A stretch of DNA of 64,000 bases, taken from the NCBI GenBank assembly GCA_965222515.1, contig CBDCUE010000021.1, positions 62,001-126,000 of the forward strand. The letters are read 5' to 3'. The DNA comes from CBDCUE01 sp965222515. GTDB lineage: Bacteria > Pseudomonadota > Alphaproteobacteria > Rickettsiales > JABIRX01. Below the pieces are notes generated by a model. That model was not told the origin of the DNA. It ran no database searches and saw only the letters and a program-made list of their open reading frames with translations. Shown here in pieces: positions 1-8,107 of the stretch (within the stretch, counting starts at the first letter, position 1; every line of letters begins with the position of its first letter). A program made the translations under genes and the position numbers.

Positions 1-63
1 AGTTTGTTCAACCACCATTGGAACTAAAGTATTAGTCCATTTATGTAAAATATCAGTCACCAT
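1..63 (-). CDS. clpP: ATP-dependent Clp protease proteolytic subunit, N-terminal fragment
   Basis: Only the first 21 codons lie in the window. The reverse strand from an ATG at 63 reads a start of about 13 residues followed by LVPMVVEQT, the conserved ClpP N-terminal segment just before the first helix. The gene begins 9 nt after the tig stop, the usual tig-clpP order, so the two are probably co-transcribed. ClpP forms the tetradecameric serine protease chamber that works with ClpX or ClpA. The catalytic residues lie outside the window, so the call rests on the N-terminal motif and synteny. Confidence 0.8.
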   Translation of the reverse strand, partial: MVTDILHKWTNTLVPMVVEQT

Positions 64-72
64 AGTATAAAT

Positions 73-1413
73 TTATTGTTTATTGTTAATTTTATTAAAT
101 TGCTCTAATGTCAATTCTTTATCTTTTAAGATAATTTTAGTTTTCATAAAGTCTATAACTTTTTTTTCTAAAATTGGACTTTTAAGATATTCAATAGCAT
201 TAGGATTACTTTTATAATAAGATAATAATTGCTCATGCATATTTTCAGGATATTGAGCTAATTGTTCTTGCAAAGATTTTATCGCCTCATCCTCTGATAC
301 TAAAATATCATTCATTTGAGCAATTTCTGCTATTAAAATACCAATTTTTACTCTTCTTTTAGCAAGAGCTAAATTATCTTTTTTTGTTTTTTTAAAGTTT
401 TTATCATTTTTTTCTGCATTTTCTTCATCTTTATATTTATGATCTGTATAATATTGATCCATAATCATTTTATATTCTTGATCTACGGTAGATTCAGGTA
501 AATCTAATTTTACTTTATCATCCAAATAATCAAATAAATCTTTTTTTAATTGATTATTTACTTGATCTTGATGACTTTTCTTAACAAGATCAGATATTCC
601 TTTTTTATATTCTTCTAAATTTTTTGCACCTTTCTTTTTTGCAAATTCATCATCAATAATTGCAGGAATGATTTCTGATATTTTATTGATTTTTACTTCA
701 AATTTTGCTTTTTTGCCCTTAAATTCTTCATTATGATATTCAGCTGGAAATTTCACTTTAATAGTTTTTTCATCTCCTTTTTTTAAACCAACTAACTGAT
801 CTTCAAAATTATCTATAAAAGATTTTGATCCTATTTCTAAGTCATGATTATCTGCTGTTCCTCCTTCAAATTGCTTATCCTCTATAAATCCTTTATAGCT
901 AATATTCACCATATTTCCTTGAACAATTTTTGTTTTTTCGTTAAGGATTTCTTTTAATTCTTTATCTTGTTTAGCCTCTATTTCCAAAACTTTATCAAAA
1001 TCTCCTTGCTCTGATTTAATTTTATAATTGGTTAATTTAATTTTAGAAAAATCAATTAATTCTTTTGGAACTTCTGGCAATAATTCACAAGAAAACTCAA
1101 AGGAAACACCTTCGGCCTCTTTATCTTCTTTCTTTTCTAATTTTGGCTTATCTGCTAATTTTAATTTACGATCTTTAATAAGATTTTGACAAGCCTCATT
1201 GATTAATTCATTAACATTCTCCTCTCTTACTTGCTTACCAAATCTTTGATTAATATAAGATACAGGAATTTTACCAGCCCTAAAGCCTGGCAGTTTCATT
1301 TTTTTTTGTAGTTCTTCAACCTTTCCTTGAGCTTTTTCTGCTAGCTTTTTTTCTGACAGAGTAATTTCATAAACTCTTTTTAATCCTTTATTGCTTGTTT
1401 CATTTATTTGCAT
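73..1413 (-). CDS. tig: Trigger factor, ribosome-associated chaperone
   Basis: The 446-residue product has the normal family length. The ribosome-binding signature GFRAGKIP is at residues 43-50, an FKBP-type prolyl isomerase domain spans about 165-246 (NISYKGF, FEGGTADNHDLEIG), and a helical SurA-like C-terminal chaperone domain follows. It binds ribosomal protein L23 at the exit tunnel and shields nascent chains. The gene is directly upstream of clpP on the same strand. The only Met at the N-terminus fits the family start. No disruption is seen. Confidence 0.97.
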   Translation of the reverse strand: MQINETSNKGLKRVYEITLSEKKLAEKAQGKVEELQKKMKLPGFRAGKIPVSYINQRFGKQVREENVNELINEACQNLIKDRKLKLADKPKLEKKEDKEAEGVSFEFSCELLPEVPKELIDFSKIKLTNYKIKSEQGDFDKVLEIEAKQDKELKEILNEKTKIVQGNMVNISYKGFIEDKQFEGGTADNHDLEIGSKSFIDNFEDQLVGLKKGDEKTIKVKFPAEYHNEEFKGKKAKFEVKINKISEIIPAIIDDEFAKKKGAKNLEEYKKGISDLVKKSHQDQVNNQLKKDLFDYLDDKVKLDLPESTVDQEYKMIMDQYYTDHKYKDEENAEKNDKNFKKTKKDNLALAKRRVKIGILIAEIAQMNDILVSEDEAIKSLQEQLAQYPENMHEQLLSYYKSNPNAIEYLKSPILEKKVIDFMKTKIILKDKELTLEQFNKINNKQ

Positions 1414-1445
1414 AATTCTAAAATATCAATTTATAACATTTATAA

Positions 1446-1530
1446 TGGTGCGGATGAAGGGACTTGAACCCCCACGCCTTTTAGCACTAGATCCTAAATC
1501 TAGCATGTCTACCAATTCCATCACATCCGC
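1446..1530 (-). tRNA. tRNA-Leu (anticodon UAG)
   Basis: On the reverse strand, the 5' acceptor half GCGGATG pairs with CATCCGC and is followed by ACCA, so the CCA end is encoded. The anticodon arm CTAGA-TTTAGGA-TCTAG gives anticodon TAG. An extended variable arm (TGCTAAAAGGCG) and the T arm GGGGGTTCAAGTCCC are those of a class II leucine tRNA. It lies 33 nt upstream of tig. Confidence 0.95.
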
Positions 1531-1744
1531 TAATGTAAAAACATTTTAATGAGTTTCAAGTAAAAAGCAAGAACTCACTTTTAAAAAATGTTTTTCATTT
1601 AGCATACTAAAGTGAATTTGGTTTGTAGAATTTATTTTGCAAAGCAAACTAACCTTTATACTATTTCTGTCAATAAATGAGCAACGAAATACATTGATGT
1701 TATCAAAGTAATATTATATCATAAATTAAAGTATTTTCTTACTT

Positions 1745-1903
1745 ATACTATTTTAGCTTTATAATTGACCTATACCAAAAAGATGTTTAGTAGAAATTGT
1801 TTTTTTTAATTATTTGTTAGCCATAGCTAACAGATTATTAAAAAAAACAATTTATGCTGAGCAGATTGAAGGCTATAGGTCAATTATAAAACTAAAATAG
1901 TAT
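1745..1903. repeat. Palindromic element PE, copy 1 (159 bp)
   Basis: The ends are near-perfect inverted repeats of about 33 bp (ATACTATTTTAG at one end, CTAAAATAGTAT at the other, with TATAATTGACCTATA inside each arm). An inner hairpin is centred on TTAGCCATAGCTAA and flanked by poly-T and poly-A tracts. Between outer and inner stems lie two unlike strands, AGATGTTTAGTAGAA and TTATGCTGAGCAGA, which do not pair. Related copies lie at 44769-44934 and 61533-61693. No ORF runs through it. The size and form resemble a MITE or a Rickettsia-type palindromic element. Confidence 0.85.
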
Positions 1904-1924
1904 TTAATTAAATTATAAAAAATT

Positions 1925-2153
1925 ATGCATAAAGATTTTGATAATTGGAATACTCTAAAACAACAAATCAATAACAAAAATAAAAAAAGCTCATTATTAT
2001 CATAAAACTAAGCTTTAAAATAGAATTCAATGTGTGATTCTTTCTCAATTAAGATTGTATGATGCTAAAAGATTAATGAGTAGACTTGAAAAACTTACAA
2101 GCAATCAGTTTAAAACCTTACAAACTAAACTGTGTATGCTAGATAAAAAATAA
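1925..2153 (+). pseudogene. MazF/PemK-like toxin relic, centre deleted
   Basis: The ATG at 1925 opens MHKDFDNWNTLKQQINNK and then stops after about 26 codons. A second frame resumes with VILSQLRLYDAKRLMSRLEK and ends at 2153. These match the start and the end of PemK/MazF-family mRNA interferases, where a central segment including the RxGEIWW-type strand and a conserved ILSQLRLIDxKRL strand normally lie on one chain. The centre is missing and the frame is broken, so no toxin can be made. No antitoxin gene is recognisable beside it. The region from 2154 to 2244 holds only small hairpins. Confidence 0.6.
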
Positions 2154-2244
2154 GAAATTTATTAGGCTCTCAATAAAGAGAGTCCGATATGCCTATTGGC
2201 AGTTTGTTCCCCCACTGTAACAGTGTAGTTACAAAAAGATCAAC

Positions 2245-3168
2245 TTAATTATATTTTAAATCAAACATCTTGCAAAATTCTTGCCACTCTCTCTTTGATA
2301 ACAAAGAATTTTTTTCTGTAACACCTTCTTTTTGCAAAAGTCTTTTTACCACAGTTAGCATTTTTTGCGATAAGTGAACTGAATTTTGTTTATAATCTAC
2401 AAAAGCCTGATATGCTATTGGCACCCATTTTTCTACTATATCTAGCATTACTTTTGCATATTCTCTTATTTCATATTGAGCATGAGAATCATATCTTAAT
2501 GATAAAAAATGAAAAAGATTGTGAAGATCTATTTTCCAGTACCATTCTGTATAATAATTTAAAGTTAAGTTCATTCTAGCTAATTCTCTTGCTACCCCTG
2601 ATTTATTTTCGTCAAACACTTCACCCTTACTATTTTCATTCAACATTTCTTCATAATGATCATAAGCATTATTAGAATCCTGCTTTAATATTTCCAAAAC
2701 TCTGTTTGCTTCCTCATCATTCAAAACATCTCCCCTACCCTGCTTATTAATATTTGACTGAGGAGCAATATTTTCTTTTTTTGGTATATAAAATTCTTTT
2801 GATAAAACTGAATATCTAGCCGAATATTCATTAACATTGGCAGTTCTATGCCTAATCCATTGTCTTGCAATAAAAATTGGTAATTTTATATGAAATTTAA
2901 TTTCACACATTTCAAACGGAGTGCTGTGCCTATGCCTCATTAAATAATTAATCAGCCCTTTATCTTGATTAACCTGCTTAGTTCCTTTTCCATAAGAAAC
3001 TCTTGCAGCTTGCACAATAGCATTATCATTTCCCATATAATCTATAACTCTTACAAAACCGTGATCTAACACAGAATACTGATCATATAAAATATTTTCT
3101 ATTTTTTCACTTACTGCCCTATATGTAGAGCTAGCCTGCTTATTTACATCTTGTTTTTTTTCTTTCAT
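2245..3168 (-). CDS. thyX: Flavin-dependent thymidylate synthase
   Basis: This enzyme makes dTMP from dUMP using methylene-tetrahydrofolate and FADH2. The ThyX signature appears as [15 protein letters not shown] at residues 106-120, preceded by RQWI. The length of 307 residues is typical of alphaproteobacterial members, which carry a longer N-terminus. No thyA is present in the window. The first 20 residues (many Lys, Asp, Gln) are weakly conserved in the family, so a start a few codons later is possible. Confidence 0.97.
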   Translation of the reverse strand: MKEKKQDVNKQASSTYRAVSEKIENILYDQYSVLDHGFVRVIDYMGNDNAIVQAARVSYGKGTKQVNQDKGLINYLMRHRHSTPFEMCEIKFHIKLPIFIARQWIRHRTANVNEYSARYSVLSKEFYIPKKENIAPQSNINKQGRGDVLNDEEANRVLEILKQDSNNAYDHYEEMLNENSKGEVFDENKSGVARELARMNLTLNYYTEWYWKIDLHNLFHFLSLRYDSHAQYEIREYAKVMLDIVEKWVPIAYQAFVDYKQNSVHLSQKMLTVVKRLLQKEGVTEKNSLLSKREWQEFCKMFDLKYN

Positions 3169-3247
3169 TATAGATTTTGAAATTGATTAATATTACAAAA
3201 AATGAATATAATCATATATAGATTAAATTAAAACATAATTTTTTATC

Positions 3248-3277
3248 TTGACAGATAGGAGTTTTTTTTATTAGAAT
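3248..3277 (+). promoter_or_regulatory. Sigma-70 promoter of tRNA-Ile
   Basis: TTGACA at 3248-3253 and TAGAAT at 3272-3277 are separated by 18 bp. The predicted start lies about 10 nt before the mature tRNA at 3294. The -35 box is a perfect consensus. Confidence 0.65.
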
Positions 3278-3293
3278 TAGCACACCCTAAAAA

Positions 3294-3369
<76 letters not shown>

Positions 3370-3457
3370 TTGTTTTTTTTTATATATTTAACTTGTATAA
3401 AAAATTATTGCATATTATTAATATTAATAATCATTTTATAATTTCAAACCAAATACA

Positions 3458-4054
3458 ATGTTTAACATAAAAACTTTTTCTATAATTTTAATAAGCTCTT
3501 TATTAATTTTTACTTCTTGTTCTAAAAAACCAACAGCTAGCATAGCAGCTCCTTTAACAGATGCTTTGGGGCATTTACCAAAATGGGTTATTGCACCTGA
3601 AGCTGATGGCACAATTTCTGCAGTTGGTATTGCTCCTAAAACTAGAGGTGGTTTGCAATTTCAACTACCAAGAGCAAAAGCAGATGGTAGAGCAAATATC
3701 GCAGCTCAAATTGAAACACAAGTTTCAAGACTTACCAAAGAAGCATTAAGATCTGCTAGAGTTGGAGACACTGAAGAAATAGAGACCGTTTTTACTCAAG
3801 CCACAAAATCTGTTATCAAAAAACTTCCATTAAGAGGAGCTAAAAGAACAAGAATGTATCAAGATCCAAAAGATGGCACTTTATACATCCAAATGTCAGT
3901 AGATTCTGCAATGGTTTTAAGACATTTCCAAGAAACTCAAAAACTATATAAGCTAGCTCTAGGAAACTCAAAATTATCTAGCAGTAAAATAAACAAAGCA
4001 GAAAAAGCAGTTGCGCATTTATACAAAGAACTTGATGCAGAACTGAAAAAATAA
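3458..4054 (+). CDS. LPP20-family outer membrane lipoprotein
   Basis: The 198-residue product starts with a lipoprotein signal peptide (MFNIKTFSIILISSLLIFTSC, lipobox FTSC, lipidated Cys at residue 21). The mature part has the LPP20 pattern: LPKWVIAPEADGTISAVGIA, then GGLQFQLPRAKADGRANIAAQ, and an amphipathic helix at the C-terminus ending LYKELDAELKK. LPP20 proteins are surface or periplasmic lipoproteins of unknown function. The stop overlaps the start of another small lipoprotein with a similar tail, so the pair is probably one operon. Confidence 0.8.
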   Translation: MFNIKTFSIILISSLLIFTSCSKKPTASIAAPLTDALGHLPKWVIAPEADGTISAVGIAPKTRGGLQFQLPRAKADGRANIAAQIETQVSRLTKEALRSARVGDTEEIETVFTQATKSVIKKLPLRGAKRTRMYQDPKDGTLYIQMSVDSAMVLRHFQETQKLYKLALGNSKLSSSKINKAEKAVAHLYKELDAELKK

Positions 4055-4224
4055 TGATGATATTTATTAGCTTAGTATTATTACTATCTGGCTTTATTAC
4101 AATATCTTGTTCGCAAAAAATTACTACCAAGCTAGAGATAAAACAAACAGAAAAAAAAGACAAGAGGAGTTTGGAAGAAAGAACTGATAAATTATATAAA
4201 GAGCTAGACAAAGAAACTAAATAG
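4054..4224 (+). CDS. Small lipoprotein, 56 residues
   Basis: The ORF runs from ATG 4054 to TAG 4222-4224 and overlaps the stop of the LPP20 gene (TAATG). The product starts MMIFISLVLLLSGFITISC, a short signal peptide with lipobox TISC and lipidated Cys at residue 19, followed by a charged helix ending LYKELDKETK. That tail nearly repeats the LYKELDAELKK tail of the upstream lipoprotein. It could be a decayed tandem duplicate or a small partner of that protein. No family is recognised. A second ATG three bases downstream could be the true start. Confidence 0.55.
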   Translation: MMIFISLVLLLSGFITISCSQKITTKLEIKQTEKKDKRSLEERTDKLYKELDKETK

Positions 4225-4243
4225 TCTCTTTCATAGAAAAAAA

Positions 4244-4582
4244 GTGAAAAATTATTATAAAGGCTTATTAGCAGAACAGCTTGCAAAAATCATCTTATTG
4301 CTTAAAGGTTACAGAATAATCAAATCAAGATATAAAATTAAATTAGGAGAGATAGATATCATCGCCAAAAAAAAAGATATAATAATTTTTTTTGAAGTAA
4401 AACAAAGAAAAAACAAAGAAGATTTTTTGGAAGCAATCCATCCAGCACAAAAAAAAAGAATAATAAGAACTAGTAATGTTTTTTTACAAAAATACAATCA
4501 TAACAATTGCAACATTAGATATGATGTCATATTTATCAGTTTACCTTTTTATTTCCAGCACATCAAAAATGCTTTTCTTTAA
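4244..4582 (+). CDS. YraN/UPF0102 family nuclease-like protein
   Basis: The 112-residue protein has the UPF0102 core, an endonuclease-like fold: GLLAEQLAKIILLLKGYRII, then GEIDIIAKKKDIIIFFEVKQRK, matching the E-x-D...ExK pattern of PD-(D/E)XK enzymes. The start is a GTG at 4244; no closer ATG keeps the conserved N-terminal helix. The gene lies 19 nt after the small lipoprotein and is probably in the same transcript. Members are widespread, and a role in DNA repair or recombination is suspected but not established. Confidence 0.85.
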   Translation: MKNYYKGLLAEQLAKIILLLKGYRIIKSRYKIKLGEIDIIAKKKDIIIFFEVKQRKNKEDFLEAIHPAQKKRIIRTSNVFLQKYNHNNCNIRYDVIFISLPFYFQHIKNAFL

Positions 4583-4718
4583 AAGATTAAATGTAATCGG
4601 GATTTATCAGTAGTTTTTTTGAAGCGACTGCTCCCCCTTATCCAAACAACCCTATAAAATTGCTAGCTTTTTGCATAAAGATTTGATTTTATTTATGTAT
4701 TAATATAAACTACACGAA

Positions 4719-4748
4719 TCTGAGATTGTTGGTAATTCTGATCTCAGA
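4719..4748. promoter_or_regulatory. Hairpin upstream of lipB
   Basis: TCTGAGAT (4719-4726) and ATCTCAGA (4741-4748) form an 8-bp perfect stem with a 14-nt loop, 26 nt before the lipB ATG. There is no T tract on the plus strand, so a leader structure is as likely as a terminator. The role is unknown. Confidence 0.35.
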
Positions 4749-4774
4749 CCATCACAGAAAAAAACACTAACTTT

Positions 4775-5389
4775 ATGTATATTAAAGAAAGCAATAATTT
4801 AATTGATTATAAACAAGCTATTTCTGCAATGGAGCAATATGTTCAAAAGATTATAAATAATGGTGCAAAAGATAAATTGTGGCTCCTGGAACATCAAGAT
4901 GTTTATTCTTGTGGGGTTAGCGGTTCTGCTGATGATTTATTAGACAAAAATATCCAATTAGTTAAAACAGGCAGAGGAGGAAAAATCACATATCACGGCA
5001 AAGGTATGCTAATTGCTTATGCTATGATAGATTTAAAAAGAAGAAATATGATGGATGTCAGAAAATATGTTTTATCTTTAGAGCAAATAGTAATTAATTT
5101 TTTAGCAAGATTAGGCATAAAAGGCTTTGTTTGTGATGGTAGAGTTGGTATTTGGGTAGAGCATCAAGGAGAAGAAAAAAAAATATCCGCAATTGGAGTA
5201 AGACTAAAAAAATGGACAAGTTTTCATGGTGTCTCTATCAACATCTCTCCTGATTTAACTAAATTTGATAAAATAGTTCCTTGTGGGATAAAATCTTTTG
5301 GCATAACTTCATTAAAAGAATTAGACATAGATATTTCCGTAGAAGAAGCTAAACAAATGTTAAAAGAAGAATTTTGTAAAATATATTAA
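4775..5389 (+). CDS. lipB: Octanoyltransferase (lipoate biosynthesis)
   Basis: LipB moves octanoate from acyl carrier protein to lipoyl domains of pyruvate and 2-oxoglutarate dehydrogenases. The family motifs are present: GRGGKITYHGKGM at residues 66-78, catalytic Lys136 in KKISAIGVR, and catalytic Cys170 in VPCGIKSFGITS. The usual Pro and Gln of the HGPGQ motif are replaced by Lys and Met (HGKGM). At 204 residues it is complete. It lies 8 nt before lptD and may share its transcript. Confidence 0.95.
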   Translation: MYIKESNNLIDYKQAISAMEQYVQKIINNGAKDKLWLLEHQDVYSCGVSGSADDLLDKNIQLVKTGRGGKITYHGKGMLIAYAMIDLKRRNMMDVRKYVLSLEQIVINFLARLGIKGFVCDGRVGIWVEHQGEEKKISAIGVRLKKWTSFHGVSINISPDLTKFDKIVPCGIKSFGITSLKELDIDISVEEAKQMLKEEFCKIY

Positions 5390-5397
5390 ATATCATA

Positions 5398-7509
5398 ATG
5401 CGATCATTTATTTATTTTTTATTTTTTATTTTTCTTTCTGTTACTAGTTTAGCAGCAAAAATAGATATTGATGCAGATGAAATTGTGTTAGATAAAAACA
5501 ATAATATTATAGGAAAAAAAAACATTAAAGCCAATTATTTGGAGCATCAATTACAATCTGAATATATAAAATATCAAAAATCACAAAAGCAGATTTTTTT
5601 AAAAGATAATGTTCAATATTACAATAAATTAGATCAATATAAAATCTTTGCAGATAATATTATTAGTGATGATGAATTTAACAATATAACTGCTAAAAAT
5701 TCTTTATTAGTCAGTGATAGTAATAATTTTTGGGCAAAAGAAATTCAAAAAAACTTAGAAGAATTTATTATTAAAAAAGGAAATTATACCTCTTGCAATA
5801 TTTGCTCTAAAACAGGGAAAAGGAAGATAACAGAATGGCAAATCTCAAGCAGTAAAATGCAATATGCTAAAAACAAGAAAAGAATAAAATTTAATAATGC
5901 TGTTTTAAAAATATTTAATATCCCTGTATTTTATTCTCCTATTTTTTACTACCCTAATCCAGAATTAAAAAAAGTATCAGGATTATTAATTCCTAATTAT
6001 CAATATCACAGAATTTTAGGTCATCAAATAACTACACCTATTTTTTTAAACATTGCTTCAAATCAAGATATAACATACAAACCTACATTTTTTAGAGAAA
6101 ATAATCTTTATAATGAATTAGAATATCGTTATTTAAATAAATTAGGAAGGTTGAAATTAAATTATCATTTTATTAATGAGAATGACAATCTACAAAAATT
6201 TTTGCAAAGCAAAAATATCAATTCAAGAGATGACAATAATTTCAAATGGATTCTAGATTTTGATGAATTATTTAAAATAAAACTAGCAAATAAAGATTTT
6301 TATCTAGAAAGTGATGTGTTTTTATTGTCTGATAAAACAATTTTGGAAAGATACCAAAATAACTATAATGTTTATCTTAAATCTTATAGTAATCTTCATT
6401 ATGTCAGTAACAAAGTTCTTTTTAACTTAGCTTATAGTGAAATTAACGAATTAAACAACAAACAAAATAAACTTAAAGAATTACCAAATATTACTTGGCA
6501 AAGATTGGGTAAAACTGATAATCATTTCTATTATGAATATAAATTAAATGCCAAAAGCCAAGATTTGGGTGCTTCTAAAACAAGAAATAAATTTACTTAC
6601 AACGATAATATTTTTTATAAAATAGATTTTAAATCAGGAATAAGATCTGAATATGGTGTAGAAAATATCTTGAGAGCTTATAACAATAGCAGTATGGCTA
6701 AGCAAGATTATGTCAATTATGTGCCAACAATATATAGCTCTTTTTATCTACCTATAATGAAATATGGCAAAGATTTTAAGCAAGTGATGACTCCTAAAAT
6801 TTCATTTATTGCCTCTCCTACAAATATTAATAGCAACAATATTGCAAATTTTGATAGTTCAGTTACCGAATTACTTCTTGCTAATGCTGATAATATTAAT
6901 AAAACAAGTGGTTATGATGTTTTGGAAGAAGGGGCTAGGATTAATTTATCCTTGTTAAGCAAAACAAAATATAAAAGAATTTGGATGGAATCTTTTTTAG
7001 CAGAATCATATTACTTTCAAGATCAAGATTTTGATAGAGTATCAGGCTTAAAAGAAAAATTTTCAGATATTTTAGGATATAATAAAGTTTCAACAGAAAA
7101 AAATGGTTTTGCATTTGTCTATAATTGGAAAATGTCCTCTCATGATCTTTCACCATATTACAATCAATTTTGGTTTACCTTTAATTTTTCAAAAGTAACT
7201 GCCAATATTTCTTATGCTAAACATAAATTTTCTTCTATTGTAGATGGTGCCGAAAAGATTGATTATTTAACTACCAATCTAATTTACAAAGTAAAAGATA
7301 ACATCAAAATCTCCACGGGTCTTAGAACAAACTTAGAAGATAAAGATACTAGAAACAAAAAAGGATTAGTAAATCAATACATCGCTTTAAACATTGTTTC
7401 TAAATGTTTAGATTATGCAATTAGAGTAGATAAAAATAACATCCAAACTGAAGATGGCAAAAATGATCTTGTAATAAAATTCAACATCAGGTTTAGAACT
7501 GGTTTTTAA
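5398..7509 (+). CDS. lptD: LPS-assembly outer membrane protein LptD
   Basis: The 703-residue protein starts with a signal peptide (cleavage near SLAAK). The N-terminal OstA-like domain (about 22-130: IDIDADEIVLDKNNN, LEHQLQSEYIKYQKSQ) is followed by a large beta-barrel domain with the family hallmark NIPVFYSPIFYYPNPELKK and GLLIPNY. LptD with LptE inserts LPS in the outer leaflet, so the cell probably has an LPS-type outer membrane, unlike Anaplasmataceae. A CNIC pair near residue 135 may take part in disulfides. Confidence 0.93.
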   Translation: MRSFIYFLFFIFLSVTSLAAKIDIDADEIVLDKNNNIIGKKNIKANYLEHQLQSEYIKYQKSQKQIFLKDNVQYYNKLDQYKIFADNIISDDEFNNITAKNSLLVSDSNNFWAKEIQKNLEEFIIKKGNYTSCNICSKTGKRKITEWQISSSKMQYAKNKKRIKFNNAVLKIFNIPVFYSPIFYYPNPELKKVSGLLIPNYQYHRILGHQITTPIFLNIASNQDITYKPTFFRENNLYNELEYRYLNKLGRLKLNYHFINENDNLQKFLQSKNINSRDDNNFKWILDFDELFKIKLANKDFYLESDVFLLSDKTILERYQNNYNVYLKSYSNLHYVSNKVLFNLAYSEINELNNKQNKLKELPNITWQRLGKTDNHFYYEYKLNAKSQDLGASKTRNKFTYNDNIFYKIDFKSGIRSEYGVENILRAYNNSSMAKQDYVNYVPTIYSSFYLPIMKYGKDFKQVMTPKISFIASPTNINSNNIANFDSSVTELLLANADNINKTSGYDVLEEGARINLSLLSKTKYKRIWMESFLAESYYFQDQDFDRVSGLKEKFSDILGYNKVSTEKNGFAFVYNWKMSSHDLSPYYNQFWFTFNFSKVTANISYAKHKFSSIVDGAEKIDYLTTNLIYKVKDNIKISTGLRTNLEDKDTRNKKGLVNQYIALNIVSKCLDYAIRVDKNNIQTEDGKNDLVIKFNIRFRTGF

Positions 7510-7557
7510 CTCAAAATAATGTTACAACAAACCTCTTTGTAGCTCAAAAATAGAAAA

Positions 7558-7630
7558 AAGGCGGTGTATAGCTCCCTCCTCCTCAAAGGGGGGGAGCAGT
7601 TGCTCCGAGCTTTTCTTTAAATTTAAAATT
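7558..7630. repeat. GC-rich intergenic repeat fragment
   Basis: A C-rich stretch and GGGGGGAGCAGTTGCTCCGAGC form a hairpin-rich block that recurs almost word for word at 50698-50740 (GGAGCAGTTGCTCCGAGC followed by TTTTCTTT) and in altered form at 11067-11440 and 61840-61940. It is non-coding and stands out against the AT-rich background. Confidence 0.6.
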
Positions 7631-7702
7631 ACTAATAATGAACCGCCCTAGGAAAACCTTCAAAATCATCATTACTACCCCGTCCTTTTTGCCATAAGAC
7701 TT

Positions 7703-8107
7703 TTAAAAAAACTCACTATTTTCTTTATAAATTTTCTCAATAGTAACAAAAGCTATTGCTAAATCTTCTTCGTCAGATAAAGACACCAATACTTTTCTAT
7801 CTTTTATCAAAAAAGCAATATCATCTGCTAAAGTTATTTGTGGCTTTCCTAATTTATTATTTAATACAGATATTTTAGCAAAAGTAATATTATCTCTAAA
7901 TCCTGTTCCTAATGCTTTAACAAAAGCCTCCTTTGCAGAGAATCTTTTTGCTAAATATGATATTTTCTTTTTTTTTACAGAAAAACCATTAAATTTTTTT
8001 ATCTCCTCTGATGATAATATTTTTACTATAAATTTATCAGAAAATTTATGATACATTTCTGCTATTCTAGAAATTTTAACGATGTCCGTTCCAATACCTT
8101 TTATCAT
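7703..8107 (-). CDS. acpS: Holo-[acyl-carrier-protein] synthase
   Basis: AcpS transfers phosphopantetheine from CoA to ACP. The chosen ATG at 8107 gives MIKGIGTDIVKISRI, the family N-terminus, and overlaps the murB stop as ATGA. A longer reading from 8140 would add 11 unconserved residues inside murB. The second motif, AKRFSAKEAFVKALGTGF, carries the metal-binding Glu. The resulting 134 residues are normal. It is the last gene of the pyrH-frr-uppS-murB-acpS run. Confidence 0.93.
   Translation of the reverse strand: MIKGIGTDIVKISRIAEMYHKFSDKFIVKILSSEEIKKFNGFSVKKKKISYLAKRFSAKEAFVKALGTGFRDNITFAKISVLNNKLGKPQITLADDIAFLIKDRKVLVSLSDEEDLAIAFVTIEKIYKENSEFF

Noticed and set aside
1745..1903. Possible hammerhead ribozyme in the palindromic element (CTGAGCAGATTGAA)
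   Set aside because: The invariant core (CUGAUGA...GAAA with three helices) is not met; the resemblance is only partial.
3561..3749. Open frame inside the LPP20 gene
   Set aside because: It is an out-of-frame shadow of a well-supported lipoprotein gene.
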